Origin: Pseudomonas chlororaphis subsp. piscium
GTDB lineage: Bacteria > Pseudomonadota > Gammaproteobacteria > Pseudomonadales > Pseudomonadaceae
Direction: 5' to 3'
NCBI RefSeq assembly: GCF_003850345.1
Contig: NZ_CP027707.1
Location: 1,426,001-1,490,000, forward strand
Length of the DNA: 64,000 bases
Each line of letters starts with the position of its first letter. The first letter of the stretch is position 1. Positions 1 through 8,130 of this stretch are shown piece by piece. A program made the position numbers and the translations under genes. Under the pieces are notes generated by a model. That model saw only the letters and a program-made list of their open reading frames with translations, did no database searches and was not told the DNA's origin.

Positions 1-1
1 G

Positions 2-460
2 CTGGACCGCTTCCTCACCGATAAGTGGTTCTGGCAGGGGCGGCTGAATTACAAGCGTGACAAGGTCGAGGAGCTGGCGCGCCAGCGCGTGGTGGGTACC
101 GGTCCGGGCTACCAGTTCTGGGATGACGAATTGGGTGCGTTCTCCCTGGGTTCGCTGCTCAACCGCACGGACTACGAGTACAAGGACGGCGGCAAGGACA
201 ACTTCTATTCCCTGGCCATGAAGTGGGACTACAACCGTTACCTGATTGGCAAGCGGGTCGAGCTGTTTACCAATGGCGAGGTGGGCAGGCCACTGTCCAA
301 TATTGCCGATTACGCCCTGGATGCCGAGATCGGCCTGCGCTACAAGGTCACGGAATGGGCGTCGCTCAACCTCAAGGCCGAACGGGACATCATCAGCGGC
401 ACCAAGGACAGCGACCTCAACAAGACCCGTTATACCGCGGGGTTTGGCGTGGCTTGGTAA
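2..460 (+). CDS. DUF481 outer-membrane protein, C-terminal part
   Basis: Only the last 152 codons are present; the frame is open from base 2, so the gene begins before the window. The sequence has the alternating polar/aromatic pattern of an outer-membrane beta-barrel (runs such as FWQGRLNYKRD, YSLAMKWDYNRY, ASLNLKAERD) and ends in ..GFGVAW, an aromatic C-terminal residue typical of BAM substrates. This matches the DUF481/YdiY family, whose role is poorly defined (salt-induced outer-membrane protein). An in-frame GTG at 89 is not the start, because coding similarity continues upstream of it. Family call fairly secure; function unknown. Confidence 0.75.
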   Translation: MDRFLTDKWFWQGRLNYKRDKVEELARQRVVGTGPGYQFWDDELGAFSLGSLLNRTDYEYKDGGKDNFYSLAMKWDYNRYLIGKRVELFTNGEVGRPLSNIADYALDAEIGLRYKVTEWASLNLKAERDIISGTKDSDLNKTRYTAGFGVAW

Positions 461-480
461 GCTCGCAGGCCTGGAAATGA

Positions 481-515
481 AAAAGTCCCGCGGTTTGCAC
501 CGGCGGGACTTTTTT
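481..515 (+). terminator. Rho-independent terminator after the DUF481 gene
   Basis: An 11-bp stem (AAAAGTCCCGC / GCGGGACTTTT) around an 11-nt loop is followed by a T run, 20 nt after the stop codon. The A run on the left side could let it act in both directions. Confidence 0.85.
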
Positions 516-565
516 GTTTGGCTGCGGGAAGAGTGCTGTCTCAATAGCGCCGTGTTATGCCCGGC

Positions 566-1984
566 TCAACTGCATGCCTCATGACGGCTGCCCGTCTGGT
601 ACTGGCATTCGCTCTGCAGGCTGCCGTCCTCGTTCCAGAGGCGCATCCAGCCGTGCGCTTTGCCATCCAGGTAATCCGTGGATGATTCCATCTGTCCGCT
701 TTCGTACCAGGTGACGGCGGGGCCTTCGAGTTTCGCGTCCTTGTAGATCTTGTGGTCCTTGAGCTGGCCGTTGTCGTACCAGGCTTTGAAATCACCCTGC
801 TCGCGGTGCTGTTCATCCCATTGCCACTGGAGGGTTTGCACGCCCTGTTCGTTCCAGAGGGCATAACTGCGCTGGGTGCCGTGTTCGTCGTTGAATTGCT
901 TCTGTTTTACCTTGCCGTTGGGGTGGTACTGGATTTGCCAGCCCACGGGCTGGTTGTTCACGTAATCGACGGTGCTTTCCAGTGTGCCGTCAGGGTAATA
1001 GGACGGGCTGGGGCCGACTTTCTTGCCGGCAACGAACTGTCCGCTGTCTTTGATCTTGCCATCCGGGTAGTAGCTGGTAATTGGGCCGTCCGGCAGATTC
1101 GCCCGGTAGGTGATGCGCCCGACCCGCTTGCCGTTCTCGTCGTACTCATGGTATTCGCCGTCGACTCGTTTGCCTTGGCTCCAGTTGTAGGACTCGGCGA
1201 TTTTGCCATTGTCGTGGTAAGTGCTTTGCCAACCCTCCAGGAGTCCGTCCCGATAGTTCGAGCGTTTAACCACGACACCGCTCTCGGAGTAGGTCAGCGC
1301 TTCTCCCTGGCGTTTGCCATTGATGTCATAGCGAGCGCTGTGGCGGACCTGGCCGTCCGGATAGTAGGTTTTCGAGGCATGAACGGCCTTGCCCGAAACG
1401 AAGTCCTTGGCGCTGACGAAATAGTCCCGGCGCAGGGCGCCTGAATCGACGTAGAAGACTTTCGCGTTCCAGGCCTTTTGCCGGTCGTCGTAGCTCATCG
1501 GCATCGTCAGGAAGTACGAGGCCTGGCCTTGGCCTGTCGGGGCATACTGCTCGTCGAGGTAGAGCTTGCCGTCGACCGGGGATGCAGTCAGTTCTGCGCA
1601 TTCCTGGGCGGTGCAGGGCCGGACCTTTTCGAAAAAGGCTCGTTTTCCGTCGCAGTCTGAAAGTGTCAGCAAGAGTGGGGTCTGGTCATCGATCAGTTGC
1701 TGGATTTCTTCCAGGGCCTGACCGAAGGACTCCGTGGGGATGCCTGAAGATTCAGGCGTGAGGTAAACCTCGTTGCTGCCACAACGATGGGCGTTGGAAA
1801 GTTCCAGCAGTACTGCGCGCCGCAACTCGGGTTGTTGTTTCGAGTCCTTGGCAATGTAGCTGGCGCCGCTGTCCATGCTGACGATGACCGTTGGATGGTC
1901 GGGGCGAGGCGTGGCGTTGAGTGCGAGAGGGAGGGTGAGTGTGAGCACCGCTGCGCTCAACAACTTCCAGTGTCTGAACGGCAT
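566..1984 (-). CDS. Exported MORN-repeat protein (YwqK-like)
   Basis: Encodes about 472 residues starting at MPFRHWK. A start 39 nt upstream is possible, but the 1984 start puts a typical signal peptide (LLSAAVLTLTLPLALNA) at the N-terminus. The C-terminal two thirds is a run of MORN-type repeats of the form YYPDGQ.., YHDNGKIAES, WYDNGQLKDH, WYESGQMESS, each about 22-24 residues. Proteins of this type are often annotated as YwqK antitoxins, but a secreted protein of this size without a partner toxin is unlikely to be one. The N-terminal 170 residues are not recognised. It is monocistronic and convergent with the DUF481 gene. Function unknown. Confidence 0.7.
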   Translation of the reverse strand: MPFRHWKLLSAAVLTLTLPLALNATPRPDHPTVIVSMDSGASYIAKDSKQQPELRRAVLLELSNAHRCGSNEVYLTPESSGIPTESFGQALEEIQQLIDDQTPLLLTLSDCDGKRAFFEKVRPCTAQECAELTASPVDGKLYLDEQYAPTGQGQASYFLTMPMSYDDRQKAWNAKVFYVDSGALRRDYFVSAKDFVSGKAVHASKTYYPDGQVRHSARYDINGKRQGEALTYSESGVVVKRSNYRDGLLEGWQSTYHDNGKIAESYNWSQGKRVDGEYHEYDENGKRVGRITYRANLPDGPITSYYPDGKIKDSGQFVAGKKVGPSPSYYPDGTLESTVDYVNNQPVGWQIQYHPNGKVKQKQFNDEHGTQRSYALWNEQGVQTLQWQWDEQHREQGDFKAWYDNGQLKDHKIYKDAKLEGPAVTWYESGQMESSTDYLDGKAHGWMRLWNEDGSLQSECQYQTGSRHEACS

Positions 1985-2060
1985 CCTGCTGTTTCCATAT
2001 GATTGTCCGAGGGGGCGGATCATATAGCCTGGGTGCCATTAAGCAAAAACATCCGGGCAC

Positions 2061-2092
2061 AAAAAAGCCCCGCTTTGAGGGCGGGGCTTTTT
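2061..2092 (-). terminator. Bidirectional terminator after the cold-shock gene
   Basis: AAAAAGCCCCGC and GCGGGGCTTTTT flank a short loop, giving a GC-rich stem with T runs on both strands. It lies 17 nt beyond the stop of the minus-strand cold-shock gene. Confidence 0.85.
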
Positions 2093-2108
2093 ACTGTTTC
2101 AGTACAAG

Positions 2109-2318
2109 TTAGATAACTTGAACTTCTTCAGCTTGCATGCCTTTCTGACCGCGGGTAGCGATGAAAGAAACCTGTTGGCCTTCTTTCAGGCTTTTGAAGC
2201 CGTCGGATTGGATAGCTTTGAAGTGTACGAACAGGTCGTCACCGGATTGTGGAGTGATGAAGCCGAAGCCTTTTTCATCGTTGAACCACTTAACGGTACC
2301 GGTTTGGCGATTAGACAT
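2109..2318 (-). CDS. Cold-shock protein (CspA family)
   Basis: A 69-residue single OB-fold protein with both nucleic-acid-binding motifs: RNP1 KGFGFI (residues 16-21) and RNP2 LFVHF (29-33). It should act as a cytoplasmic RNA/ssDNA chaperone. The start is fixed by a strong Shine-Dalgarno (AAGGAGA) 7 nt upstream of the ATG. It is monocistronic with its own terminator. The region upstream is long and non-coding, compatible with the structured 5' leader usual for this family, but I cannot identify a cold-box element. Which paralogue (CapA, CapB, CspA, CspD type) cannot be decided from sequence reading alone. Confidence 0.93.
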   Translation of the reverse strand: MSNRQTGTVKWFNDEKGFGFITPQSGDDLFVHFKAIQSDGFKSLKEGQQVSFIATRGQKGMQAEEVQVI

Positions 2319-2670
2319 GGTGTATCTCCTTGGACAAAGTTAACTGCGACTCAGGAAAAGCCCTGGCCGAGACTGAGTGCAAAGAGCAGGAAAAATTCTT
2401 GGAGATGGTTGGATCGAAATTCAACATCGTGTAGAGATTCTCAGTGACACAAGCAGCACAGTGACGCCACCTTAACCCTTTTTCCGGAACCTGCCAATGT
2501 TCTTTGCGAAGGATTCGCGCTTTTAGTGACTGGCGGTGCCGTACATACCCTCCAGCCCGCAAGTATTGCGGCTTTCAGCGAGAAAAGCGGTCCAGACTTT
2601 GAACCCGCAGGCGCACCCCGGTAAGATGCCGGACAGAATTTTTCCACCTCGCTATTTCAGGACACCCGCC
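2319..2670. promoter_or_regulatory. Intergenic region between cold-shock gene and dcd
   Basis: About 350 nt without a convincing gene. It must hold the divergent promoters of the cold-shock gene (minus) and dcd (plus). The half nearest the cold-shock gene is less GC-rich than its surroundings, as expected for a csp promoter and leader. No clear operator or palindrome was found. Confidence 0.5.
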
Positions 2671-3237
2671 ATGAGCATCAAATCGGACAAGTGGATTCGC
2701 CGCATGGCGCAAGAACACGGCATGATCGAACCTTTCGTGGAGCGCCAGGTGCGTGGCGAAGGCTCTGATCGGCTGATTTCCTTCGGTGTCTCGAGCTACG
2801 GCTACGATGTGCGTTGCGCCGATGAGTTCAAGGTGTTCACCAACATCAATTCGGCCACCGTCGATCCGAAAAACTTCGACGCCGGCAGCTTCGTCGACAT
2901 CAAGAGCGACGTGTGCATCATTCCGCCGAACTCCTTCGCCCTGGCCCGCACCGTCGAGTACTTCCGTATTCCGCGCAATGTGCTGACCATCTGCCTGGGC
3001 AAAAGCACCTACGCCCGTTGCGGCATCATCGTCAACGTCACCCCGCTCGAGCCTGAGTGGGAAGGCCACGTGACCCTGGAATTCTCCAACACCACCACCT
3101 TGCCGGCGAAGATCTACGCCAACGAAGGCGTGGCGCAGATGCTGTTCCTGGAGTCCGACGAAGAGTGCGAAGTGTCCTATAAGGACCGTGGCGGCAAATA
3201 CCAGGGCCAGCGTGGCGTGACCCTGCCGCGTACCTGA
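2671..3237 (+). CDS. dcd: dCTP deaminase
   Basis: A 188-residue protein of the trimeric Dcd/dUTPase fold that deaminates dCTP to dUTP, feeding dTMP synthesis. Recognisable are the KSTYARCG loop (residues 111-118) and HVTLEFSN (133-140), which carry the Ser, Arg and catalytic Glu of the family, and the C-terminal [13 protein letters not shown] segment that closes over the nucleotide. The start at [11 protein letters not shown] matches the usual length; an open frame upstream to 2536 is not coding. The length corresponds to the monofunctional enzyme rather than the bifunctional DCD-DUT. Confidence 0.96.
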   Translation: MSIKSDKWIRRMAQEHGMIEPFVERQVRGEGSDRLISFGVSSYGYDVRCADEFKVFTNINSATVDPKNFDAGSFVDIKSDVCIIPPNSFALARTVEYFRIPRNVLTICLGKSTYARCGIIVNVTPLEPEWEGHVTLEFSNTTTLPAKIYANEGVAQMLFLESDEECEVSYKDRGGKYQGQRGVTLPRT

Positions 3238-3335
3238 TCTGACGAATAGCGGGAATTCCTCAGCGGGCAGATACTCTAACCAGAGGACTGCCCCGGTTTG
3301 CGCACAGCGGATCGTGCATCGCTCAGGAGTGCCCC

Positions 3336-3542
3336 ATGAAGATCGATCCGCTTATAAGCGCCACACTTGCCAGACTTGAGCCCAATCAGGTCGGCGTCCT
3401 GGCCTGGTCATTGCTGGCGCACCCCAGCGCGGCAGGCGGCATTCCCGGTCAACCCGACCCCGATACCCCGCAACCTACCGAGCCGAGCGAACCTGGCGAA
3501 CCGACCTTGCCGGACGAGCCTCCTCCCGCTCCTGTCGCCTGA
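3336..3542 (+). CDS. Small proline-rich protein, unknown
   Basis: 68 residues preceded by a good ribosome binding site (CAGGAG, 7 nt). The first half is ordinary (MKIDPLISATLARLEPNQVG). The second half is an acidic Pro-rich tail made of short PxxPxEP-like units (DPDTPQPTEPSEPGEPTLP). No signal peptide or membrane segment. It lies between dcd and a strong terminator, about 100 nt after dcd, so it could be cotranscribed. I do not recognise the family. Good SD, start and terminator make it a plausible real gene. Confidence 0.55.
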   Translation: MKIDPLISATLARLEPNQVGVLAWSLLAHPSAAGGIPGQPDPDTPQPTEPSEPGEPTLPDEPPPAPVA

Positions 3543-3560
3543 TTGACGCCACCCCACGAA

Positions 3561-3600
3561 AAAGGCCAGCCCACCGGACTCCACCGGCGGGCTGGCCTTC
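3561..3600 (-). terminator. Terminator of the aot operon (bidirectional)
   Basis: A perfect AAGGCCAGCCC / GGGCTGGCCTT stem is followed on the minus strand by a T run. It lies 20 nt beyond aotP and also closes the small plus-strand gene. Confidence 0.85.
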
Positions 3601-3619
3601 GTCTATAGAGGCGCCTGGC

Positions 3620-4384
3620 TTACTTCAGGTTACCGCTGAGAAACTGCTTCAGACGCTCACTCTTCGGATTGCCTAGCACTTCTTCCGGCGCGCCTTCCTC
3701 TTCCACCAGGCCCTTGTGCAGGAACAGCACCTGGCTCGACACCTTGCGGGCGAAACTCATTTCATGGGTGACCATGATCATGGTCCGGCCTTCCTCGGCC
3801 AGGCCCTGGATCACCTTGAGCACTTCGCCCACCAGTTCCGGGTCGAGGGCCGAGGTGGGTTCGTCGAACAGCATCACTTCCGGCTCCATCGCCAGGGCCC
3901 GGGCAATCGCCACCCGCTGTTGCTGGCCGCCGGAGAGAAAGGCCGGGTACTGGTCGGCCACCCGGGGGAGCAGGCCGACCTTGTCCAGGTAACGCCGGGC
4001 GCGCTCCTCGGCGTCCTTCTTGCTGATCCCCAGTACCCGGCGCGGGGCCATGGTGATGTTCTCCAGCACCGTCATGTGGCTCCACAGGTTGAAATGCTGG
4101 AACACCATGGCCAGGCGCGTGCGAATCCGTTGCAGCTCGTCGGCGTCGGCCACGTGCATGCCGTGGCGGTCCTTGACCATGCGGATCTGCTGGCCGTCCA
4201 GGCTCATGGCGCCGTCGTCCGGGGTTTCCAGGAAGTTGATGCAGCGCAGGAAGGTACTTTTGCCCGAGCCGCTGGCGCCGATCAGGCTGATGACGTCACC
4301 GGTCTTCGCCTTGAGCGAAACCCCTTTGAGCACTTCATTGTCGCCGTAGCATTTATGCAGGCCTTCAATGGTCAGTTTGTACAT
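3620..4384 (-). CDS. aotP: Basic amino acid ABC importer, ATPase
   Basis: 254-residue HisP/AotP-type ATP-binding subunit powering arginine/ornithine uptake at the inner membrane. Walker A GASGSGKST is at residues 36-44, the signature LSGGQQQ at 150-156, and Walker B MLFDEP followed by TSALD near 171-181. The H-loop is in VTHEMSFARK. The start at MYKLTIEGLHKCYG gives the family length; the frame is open further upstream but unlike the family. It is last in aotJ-Q-M-O-P, the same order I recall from P. aeruginosa, but argR does not follow; a terminator does. Substrate assignment rests on the operon including aotO. Confidence 0.9.
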   Translation of the reverse strand: MYKLTIEGLHKCYGDNEVLKGVSLKAKTGDVISLIGASGSGKSTFLRCINFLETPDDGAMSLDGQQIRMVKDRHGMHVADADELQRIRTRLAMVFQHFNLWSHMTVLENITMAPRRVLGISKKDAEERARRYLDKVGLLPRVADQYPAFLSGGQQQRVAIARALAMEPEVMLFDEPTSALDPELVGEVLKVIQGLAEEGRTMIMVTHEMSFARKVSSQVLFLHKGLVEEEGAPEEVLGNPKSERLKQFLSGNLK

Positions 4385-4397
4385 GGGGCATGCATCC

Positions 4398-5516
4398 TCA
4401 AGGCGAAAGTAGGTAGCCGCTGCGATAGGCTTCGCGGCCGGCGACATGGGCGATCACCATGCCGGCCGTGGCCATGCGGCGCAGTGAGCGGGCGTAGAGC
4501 AGGCCGGCGCAGCTGCAATGAATGGGGGTGACGCGATCGTTGATCGGGTCGATGACTTCGGCCACCTGTTGCCCGGCTTCCAGGTATTCCCCGGGCAGCG
4601 CGGTGAACACCAGCAGGCCGCCCACGGGGGTGGCCACAGGTTCGACGCCGGCCAGCGGCGTGGCCGGGTAGGGCAGCTCGGGCATGGGCGGAGCCTCGCC
4701 GGCGATGGCGCCGAAATGGGTCAGGTAATCCAGTATGGCCTGGCAATCCAGGCTGGCCAGGCCATGGTTGACATCGCCCTGGCCGCGCAGCTCGACAGTG
4801 ACCGAGAAGCAGCCCTGGGGAATGGCGAAGCGTTCGCCGAACCGCTGCTGCAATTGCCACCAGAGCAGGGTGAAGCATTCGTCGAACGACTGCCCGCCGG
4901 AGTCGGTGGCCAGCAGGCTGGCTTCCGAACCGATGTAGCGGGCCAGCGGCTCGACCTGCGGCCAGGCCTCGGGGGTGGTGTACAGGTGGGCCACGGCTTC
5001 GAAATCGCAGTGCAGGTCCAGCACCATGTCCGCGTCGCAGGCCAGGCGCTGCAGGGTCAGGCGCTGGGATTGCAACTGGGTGCCGGCGGTCTGCCGCGCC
5101 AGGGCATTGCGCAGGCTGGCGCGGATGATTTCGCGGTTGTGCCGCGGATCGTCGCCCAGTTGGCCTTCGATGTCGTTGCCGACCTCTTCGCCAAGGTCGA
5201 GGAACCAGCGATTGAAGTTCTGCCCGCTTTCCAGCTCGTAGCGGCCCAGCGGCACGTCCATCAACACCTGTTCCAGGCCGGCCGGGTTGGCCACCGGCAC
5301 CAGAACGATTTCGCTGTGCAGGCGGCCCTGGGCCTGCAGTTCCGCCAGGCGCGCCTTGAGGTGCCAGGCCACGAGCATGCCGGGCAGTTCATCGGCGTGC
5401 AGCGACGACTGGATGTAGATCTTGCCTTCGGCCCGCTCGGGGCCGAAGTGAAAGCTGTGGATCTGGCGCGAGGTCCCCGGCAGCGGGGCGAGCAGATCAT
5501 GAGTCTGTTGGCGCAT
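4398..5516 (-). CDS. aotO: AotO, succinylglutamate desuccinylase-like protein
   Basis: 372-residue protein of the AstE/aspartoacylase zinc carboxypeptidase-like family. Zinc-site candidates are visible: SLHADELPGM (His40, Glu43) and MVLDLHCDFEA with the third His. Its position inside an arginine/ornithine importer operon is characteristic of Pseudomonas aotO. The gene is known there as part of the aot operon, but its reaction is not established and it may be dispensable for transport. It lies 13 nt upstream of aotP and 20 nt after aotM. The start is the ATG at MRQQTHDLLAPLPG; the ribosome binding site is weak, suggesting coupling to upstream translation. Confidence 0.85.
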   Translation of the reverse strand: MRQQTHDLLAPLPGTSRQIHSFHFGPERAEGKIYIQSSLHADELPGMLVAWHLKARLAELQAQGRLHSEIVLVPVANPAGLEQVLMDVPLGRYELESGQNFNRWFLDLGEEVGNDIEGQLGDDPRHNREIIRASLRNALARQTAGTQLQSQRLTLQRLACDADMVLDLHCDFEAVAHLYTTPEAWPQVEPLARYIGSEASLLATDSGGQSFDECFTLLWWQLQQRFGERFAIPQGCFSVTVELRGQGDVNHGLASLDCQAILDYLTHFGAIAGEAPPMPELPYPATPLAGVEPVATPVGGLLVFTALPGEYLEAGQQVAEVIDPINDRVTPIHCSCAGLLYARSLRRMATAGMVIAHVAGREAYRSGYLLSP

Positions 5517-5536
5517 GGATAATGATTTGCCTTGTT

Positions 5537-6247
5537 CTAGTGGGTCGGCCCGAGGAAGGCCAGCCAGCGACGTTCGGCGAGACGGAACAGGCCGACCAGG
5601 GCGAAAGTCACGGTGAGGTAGATCAGCGCGGCGATGCCGAAGGACTCGAAGGTCATGAAGGTCGCCGAGTTGGCGTCGCGGGCGACTTTCAGCACATCCG
5701 GGATGGTCGCGGTGAAGGCCACGGTGGTCGAGTGCAGCATCAGGATCACTTCGTTGCTGTAGTAGGGCAGCGAGCGGCGCAGGGCCGAGGGCATGATCAC
5801 GTAGGCGTACAGCTTCCAGCCGCTGAGGCCGTAGGCCTTGGCCGCTTCGACCTCGCCGTGGGCCATGCTGCGGATCGCCCCGGAGAAAATCTCCGTGGTG
5901 TAGGCGCAGGTGTTCAGGGCGAAGGCGAGGATGGTGCAGTTCATCGCGTCGCGAAAGAACGCATCGAGCATGGGCTGGGCGCGGATCGCGGCGATGCTGT
6001 AGATCCCGGTGTAGCAGATCAGTAGCTGGATATAGAGCGGCGTGCCGCGAAACAGGTAGGTATAGAACTGCACCGGCCAGCGTATATAGAGCTTGGGCGA
6101 GACCCGGGCGATGGACAGCGGGATCGACACCAGGAAACCGATGAAGATCGAGGCGCTGAGCAGCCACATCGTCATGGCCAGGCCGGTGACGTTGTAGCCA
6201 TCGCTGTAGAGGAAGGGTTTCCAGTATTCCTGCAGGAGCTCGATCAT
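5537..6247 (-). CDS. aotM: Basic amino acid ABC importer, permease M
   Basis: 236-residue inner-membrane permease of the HisM/ArtM type with about five hydrophobic segments. The EAA loop that docks on the ATPase is seen as EAAKAYGLSGWKLYAYVIMP. Its ATG overlaps the stop of aotQ by four bases (ATGA) and is preceded by GGGAGG inside aotQ, so the two permeases are translationally coupled. It should form the heterodimeric channel with AotQ. Confidence 0.92.
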   Translation of the reverse strand: MIELLQEYWKPFLYSDGYNVTGLAMTMWLLSASIFIGFLVSIPLSIARVSPKLYIRWPVQFYTYLFRGTPLYIQLLICYTGIYSIAAIRAQPMLDAFFRDAMNCTILAFALNTCAYTTEIFSGAIRSMAHGEVEAAKAYGLSGWKLYAYVIMPSALRRSLPYYSNEVILMLHSTTVAFTATIPDVLKVARDANSATFMTFESFGIAALIYLTVTFALVGLFRLAERRWLAFLGPTH

Positions 6248-6972
6248 CGCACCGCCTCCCGCGAGCCCGCGGCATAACGGCGTTCGAGCCAGCGCAGGAC
6301 GACATTGGAGGCGCTGGTGATGACCAGGTAGATCAACGCTGCCAGGACCAGGAAGTAGAACAGCTGATAGGTGCTCTTGCCGGCATCCTGGGCCGCCTTG
6401 ACCAGGTCGGCCAGGCCGATGATCGACACCAGCGCGGTGGCCTTGAGCATCACCATCCAGTTATTGCCGATACCCGGCAGGGCAAAGCGCATCATCTGCG
6501 GAAACACCACGAAGCGGAAACGCTGGCCGCGCTTGAGGCCGTAGGCGGTGGCGGCTTCTATTTGCCCACGCGGCACGGCGAGGATGGCGCCACGGAAGGT
6601 TTCGGTGAAGTAGGCCCCATAGATGAAGCCCAGGGTGATGACCCCGGCGCTGAACGGGTCGATCTCGATGTATTCCCATTCCATGAAGTTGGTGAAGGTG
6701 GTCAGCCAGGTTTGCAGGCTGTAGAAAATCAGCAGCATCAGCACCAGGTCCGGTACGCCGCGGATCAGCGTGGTGTAGAGCTGGGCGGGCAGGCGCAGCA
6801 GGCCCAGTCGGGAGAGCTTGGCGCTGGCGCCGATCAGGCCGAGCAGGACACTCAGGAGCAGCGACAATACCGAGAGTTTGATGGTCATCCAGGTGCCTTC
6901 CAGCAACAACGGACCGAACCCCTTGAGGCTGAAGGCAGAAAGCCCAAGGGTTTGCAGAAGTTCTTCGAACAT
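6244..6972 (-). CDS. aotQ: Basic amino acid ABC importer, permease Q
   Basis: 242-residue HisQ/AotQ-type permease. It shows several transmembrane stretches (LSVLSLLLSVLLGLIGA, LVLMLLIFYSL, LFYFLVLAALIYLVI) and an EAA loop (EAATAYGLKRGQRF). It pairs with AotM. A terminator-like hairpin separates it from aotJ upstream, so its expression is expected to be lower than that of the binding protein. Confidence 0.92.
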   Translation of the reverse strand: MFEELLQTLGLSAFSLKGFGPLLLEGTWMTIKLSVLSLLLSVLLGLIGASAKLSRLGLLRLPAQLYTTLIRGVPDLVLMLLIFYSLQTWLTTFTNFMEWEYIEIDPFSAGVITLGFIYGAYFTETFRGAILAVPRGQIEAATAYGLKRGQRFRFVVFPQMMRFALPGIGNNWMVMLKATALVSIIGLADLVKAAQDAGKSTYQLFYFLVLAALIYLVITSASNVVLRWLERRYAAGSREAVR

Positions 6973-6992
6973 AAATCAGAGACCTGTGGCGA

Positions 6993-7022
6993 TAAAAAAG
7001 GCGCCCATCGAGGATGGGCGCC
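6993..7022 (-). terminator. Intercistronic attenuating terminator, aotJ/aotQ
   Basis: Read on the minus strand, GGCGCCCATC..GATGGGCGCC forms a perfect 10-bp stem followed by six T. It lies 7 nt after the aotJ stop and before aotQ. In binding-protein importers such hairpins let the periplasmic protein be made in excess over the permease. Confidence 0.8.
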
Positions 7023-7028
7023 AGGACC

Positions 7029-7811
7029 TTATTTACCGCTGTAGAGATTCAGGTCGCCAAAGTGCTTTTTCTGAATGGTGGCGTAGGTGCCATCGTCGTG
7101 TAACGCTTTGATACCTTTATCCAGAAGGGCCTTGAGCTCTTTGTTACCTTTCGAGATACCGACAGCTGTCTTGGCGGGCAGCAGCGGGCTGTCCACGGGC
7201 TTGCTCACTTCATAATCGGCGCCTTGTGGCGACTTCAGGAAGCCCAGCTCGGCTTGCAGCATGTCCTGGATCGAGGCATCGAGACGCCCGGAGATCAGGT
7301 CGGCATACACCTGGTCCTGGTTCTGGTAGGCCTGGGTCTTCACCCCGGCCTTGTCCAGCACCGCCTTGGCGTAGGCTTCCTGGATGGTGCCTTGCTCGTA
7401 GCCGACGGTCTTGCCTTTGAGCGAGGCGGTGTCTTCGGTCAGGCCGGAACCTTTCTTGAACACAAAGGAAGTCGGGCCGGAGAACAGTTCGTTGGAGAAG
7501 TCGATGACTTTCTCACGGGCCGGGGTGACGGTCATGGACGAGATCACACCGTCGAATTTATTGGCTTTGAGGCCCGGGATCATGCCGTCGAAGTCGCTTT
7601 CGACCCATTTGCACTTGACCTTCAGTTCGGCACAGATGGCATTGCCCAGGTCGATGTCGAAGCCGACCAGGCTGCCGTCGGCGGCCTTGGATTCAAAAGG
7701 TGCGTAGGACGGGTCAACGCCGAAGCGCAGTTCCTTGTATTCCTTGGCCAGCGCGGAACCGGCGGCCATGCAGAGAGCCAGTGCAGAAAGGGTCAGCAAT
7801 GCTTTTTTCAT
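7029..7811 (-). CDS. aotJ: Basic amino acid periplasmic binding protein
   Basis: 260 residues with a clear Sec signal peptide (MKKALLTLSALALCMAAGSALA, cleavage near residue 22). The mature part is a type II periplasmic binding protein of the HisJ/ArgT/AotJ class: LRFGVDPSYAPFE, DLGNAICAEL, SDFDGMIPGLKANKFD, SSMTVTPAR. It captures arginine/ornithine-type ligands for AotQMP. The start at MKKALL is set by the signal peptide and an AGGGA sequence upstream. First gene of the operon; the promoter should lie within 7812-7930. HisJ and lysine-binding relatives are so similar that the ligand is inferred from the operon, not from residues. Confidence 0.9.
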   Translation of the reverse strand: MKKALLTLSALALCMAAGSALAKEYKELRFGVDPSYAPFESKAADGSLVGFDIDLGNAICAELKVKCKWVESDFDGMIPGLKANKFDGVISSMTVTPAREKVIDFSNELFSGPTSFVFKKGSGLTEDTASLKGKTVGYEQGTIQEAYAKAVLDKAGVKTQAYQNQDQVYADLISGRLDASIQDMLQAELGFLKSPQGADYEVSKPVDSPLLPAKTAVGISKGNKELKALLDKGIKALHDDGTYATIQKKHFGDLNLYSGK

Positions 7812-8130
7812 TATTAAATCCCTAAAAACCAATATGAGCGCTTGTGGCGCATTAGTACTGTTACTGCAACGCATCAGACTTAATGAAAGTAGCAATTTCC
7901 GAACCAGAGTCCCGAACAAGTGTTTTAAAAGGTGGTGCGAGAGCCTGCCGTGCGTCGGCCGCGCCCCAAAAAAGAGCGTGCCGGAAGCCTTGCATCAATA
8001 GGGCGCGTGGGAGATTTCAAGCAGGAAGGGGCGCGGCTGCCGGGAGTGTGGCAATGCGGGATCAGCGAGGGGGGTGAAGCGCTACAGGGCTCAAGCCCGC
8101 CCCTTGTGCAGAGGGGCGGGCTGGCCGGTG
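7812..8130. other. Intergenic region aotJ-quiP with a terminator-like hairpin
   Basis: 319 nt. The side next to aotJ is AT-richer and should hold the aot promoter on the minus strand. At 8094-8122 AGCCCGCCCC and GGGGCGGGCT form a perfect 10-bp stem, placed to terminate minus-strand quiP, though no strong T run follows. No gene supported. Confidence 0.55.

Noticed and set aside
4398..6305. Longer version of the aotO frame (635 codons) running through aotM
   Set aside because: The upstream part is frame-shifted shadow of aotM; the aotO start at 5516 gives the family length.
7029..8130. Search for argR or a lysR-type regulator around the aot operon
   Set aside because: No helix-turn-helix protein is encoded between quiP and aotJ, or between aotP and dcd.
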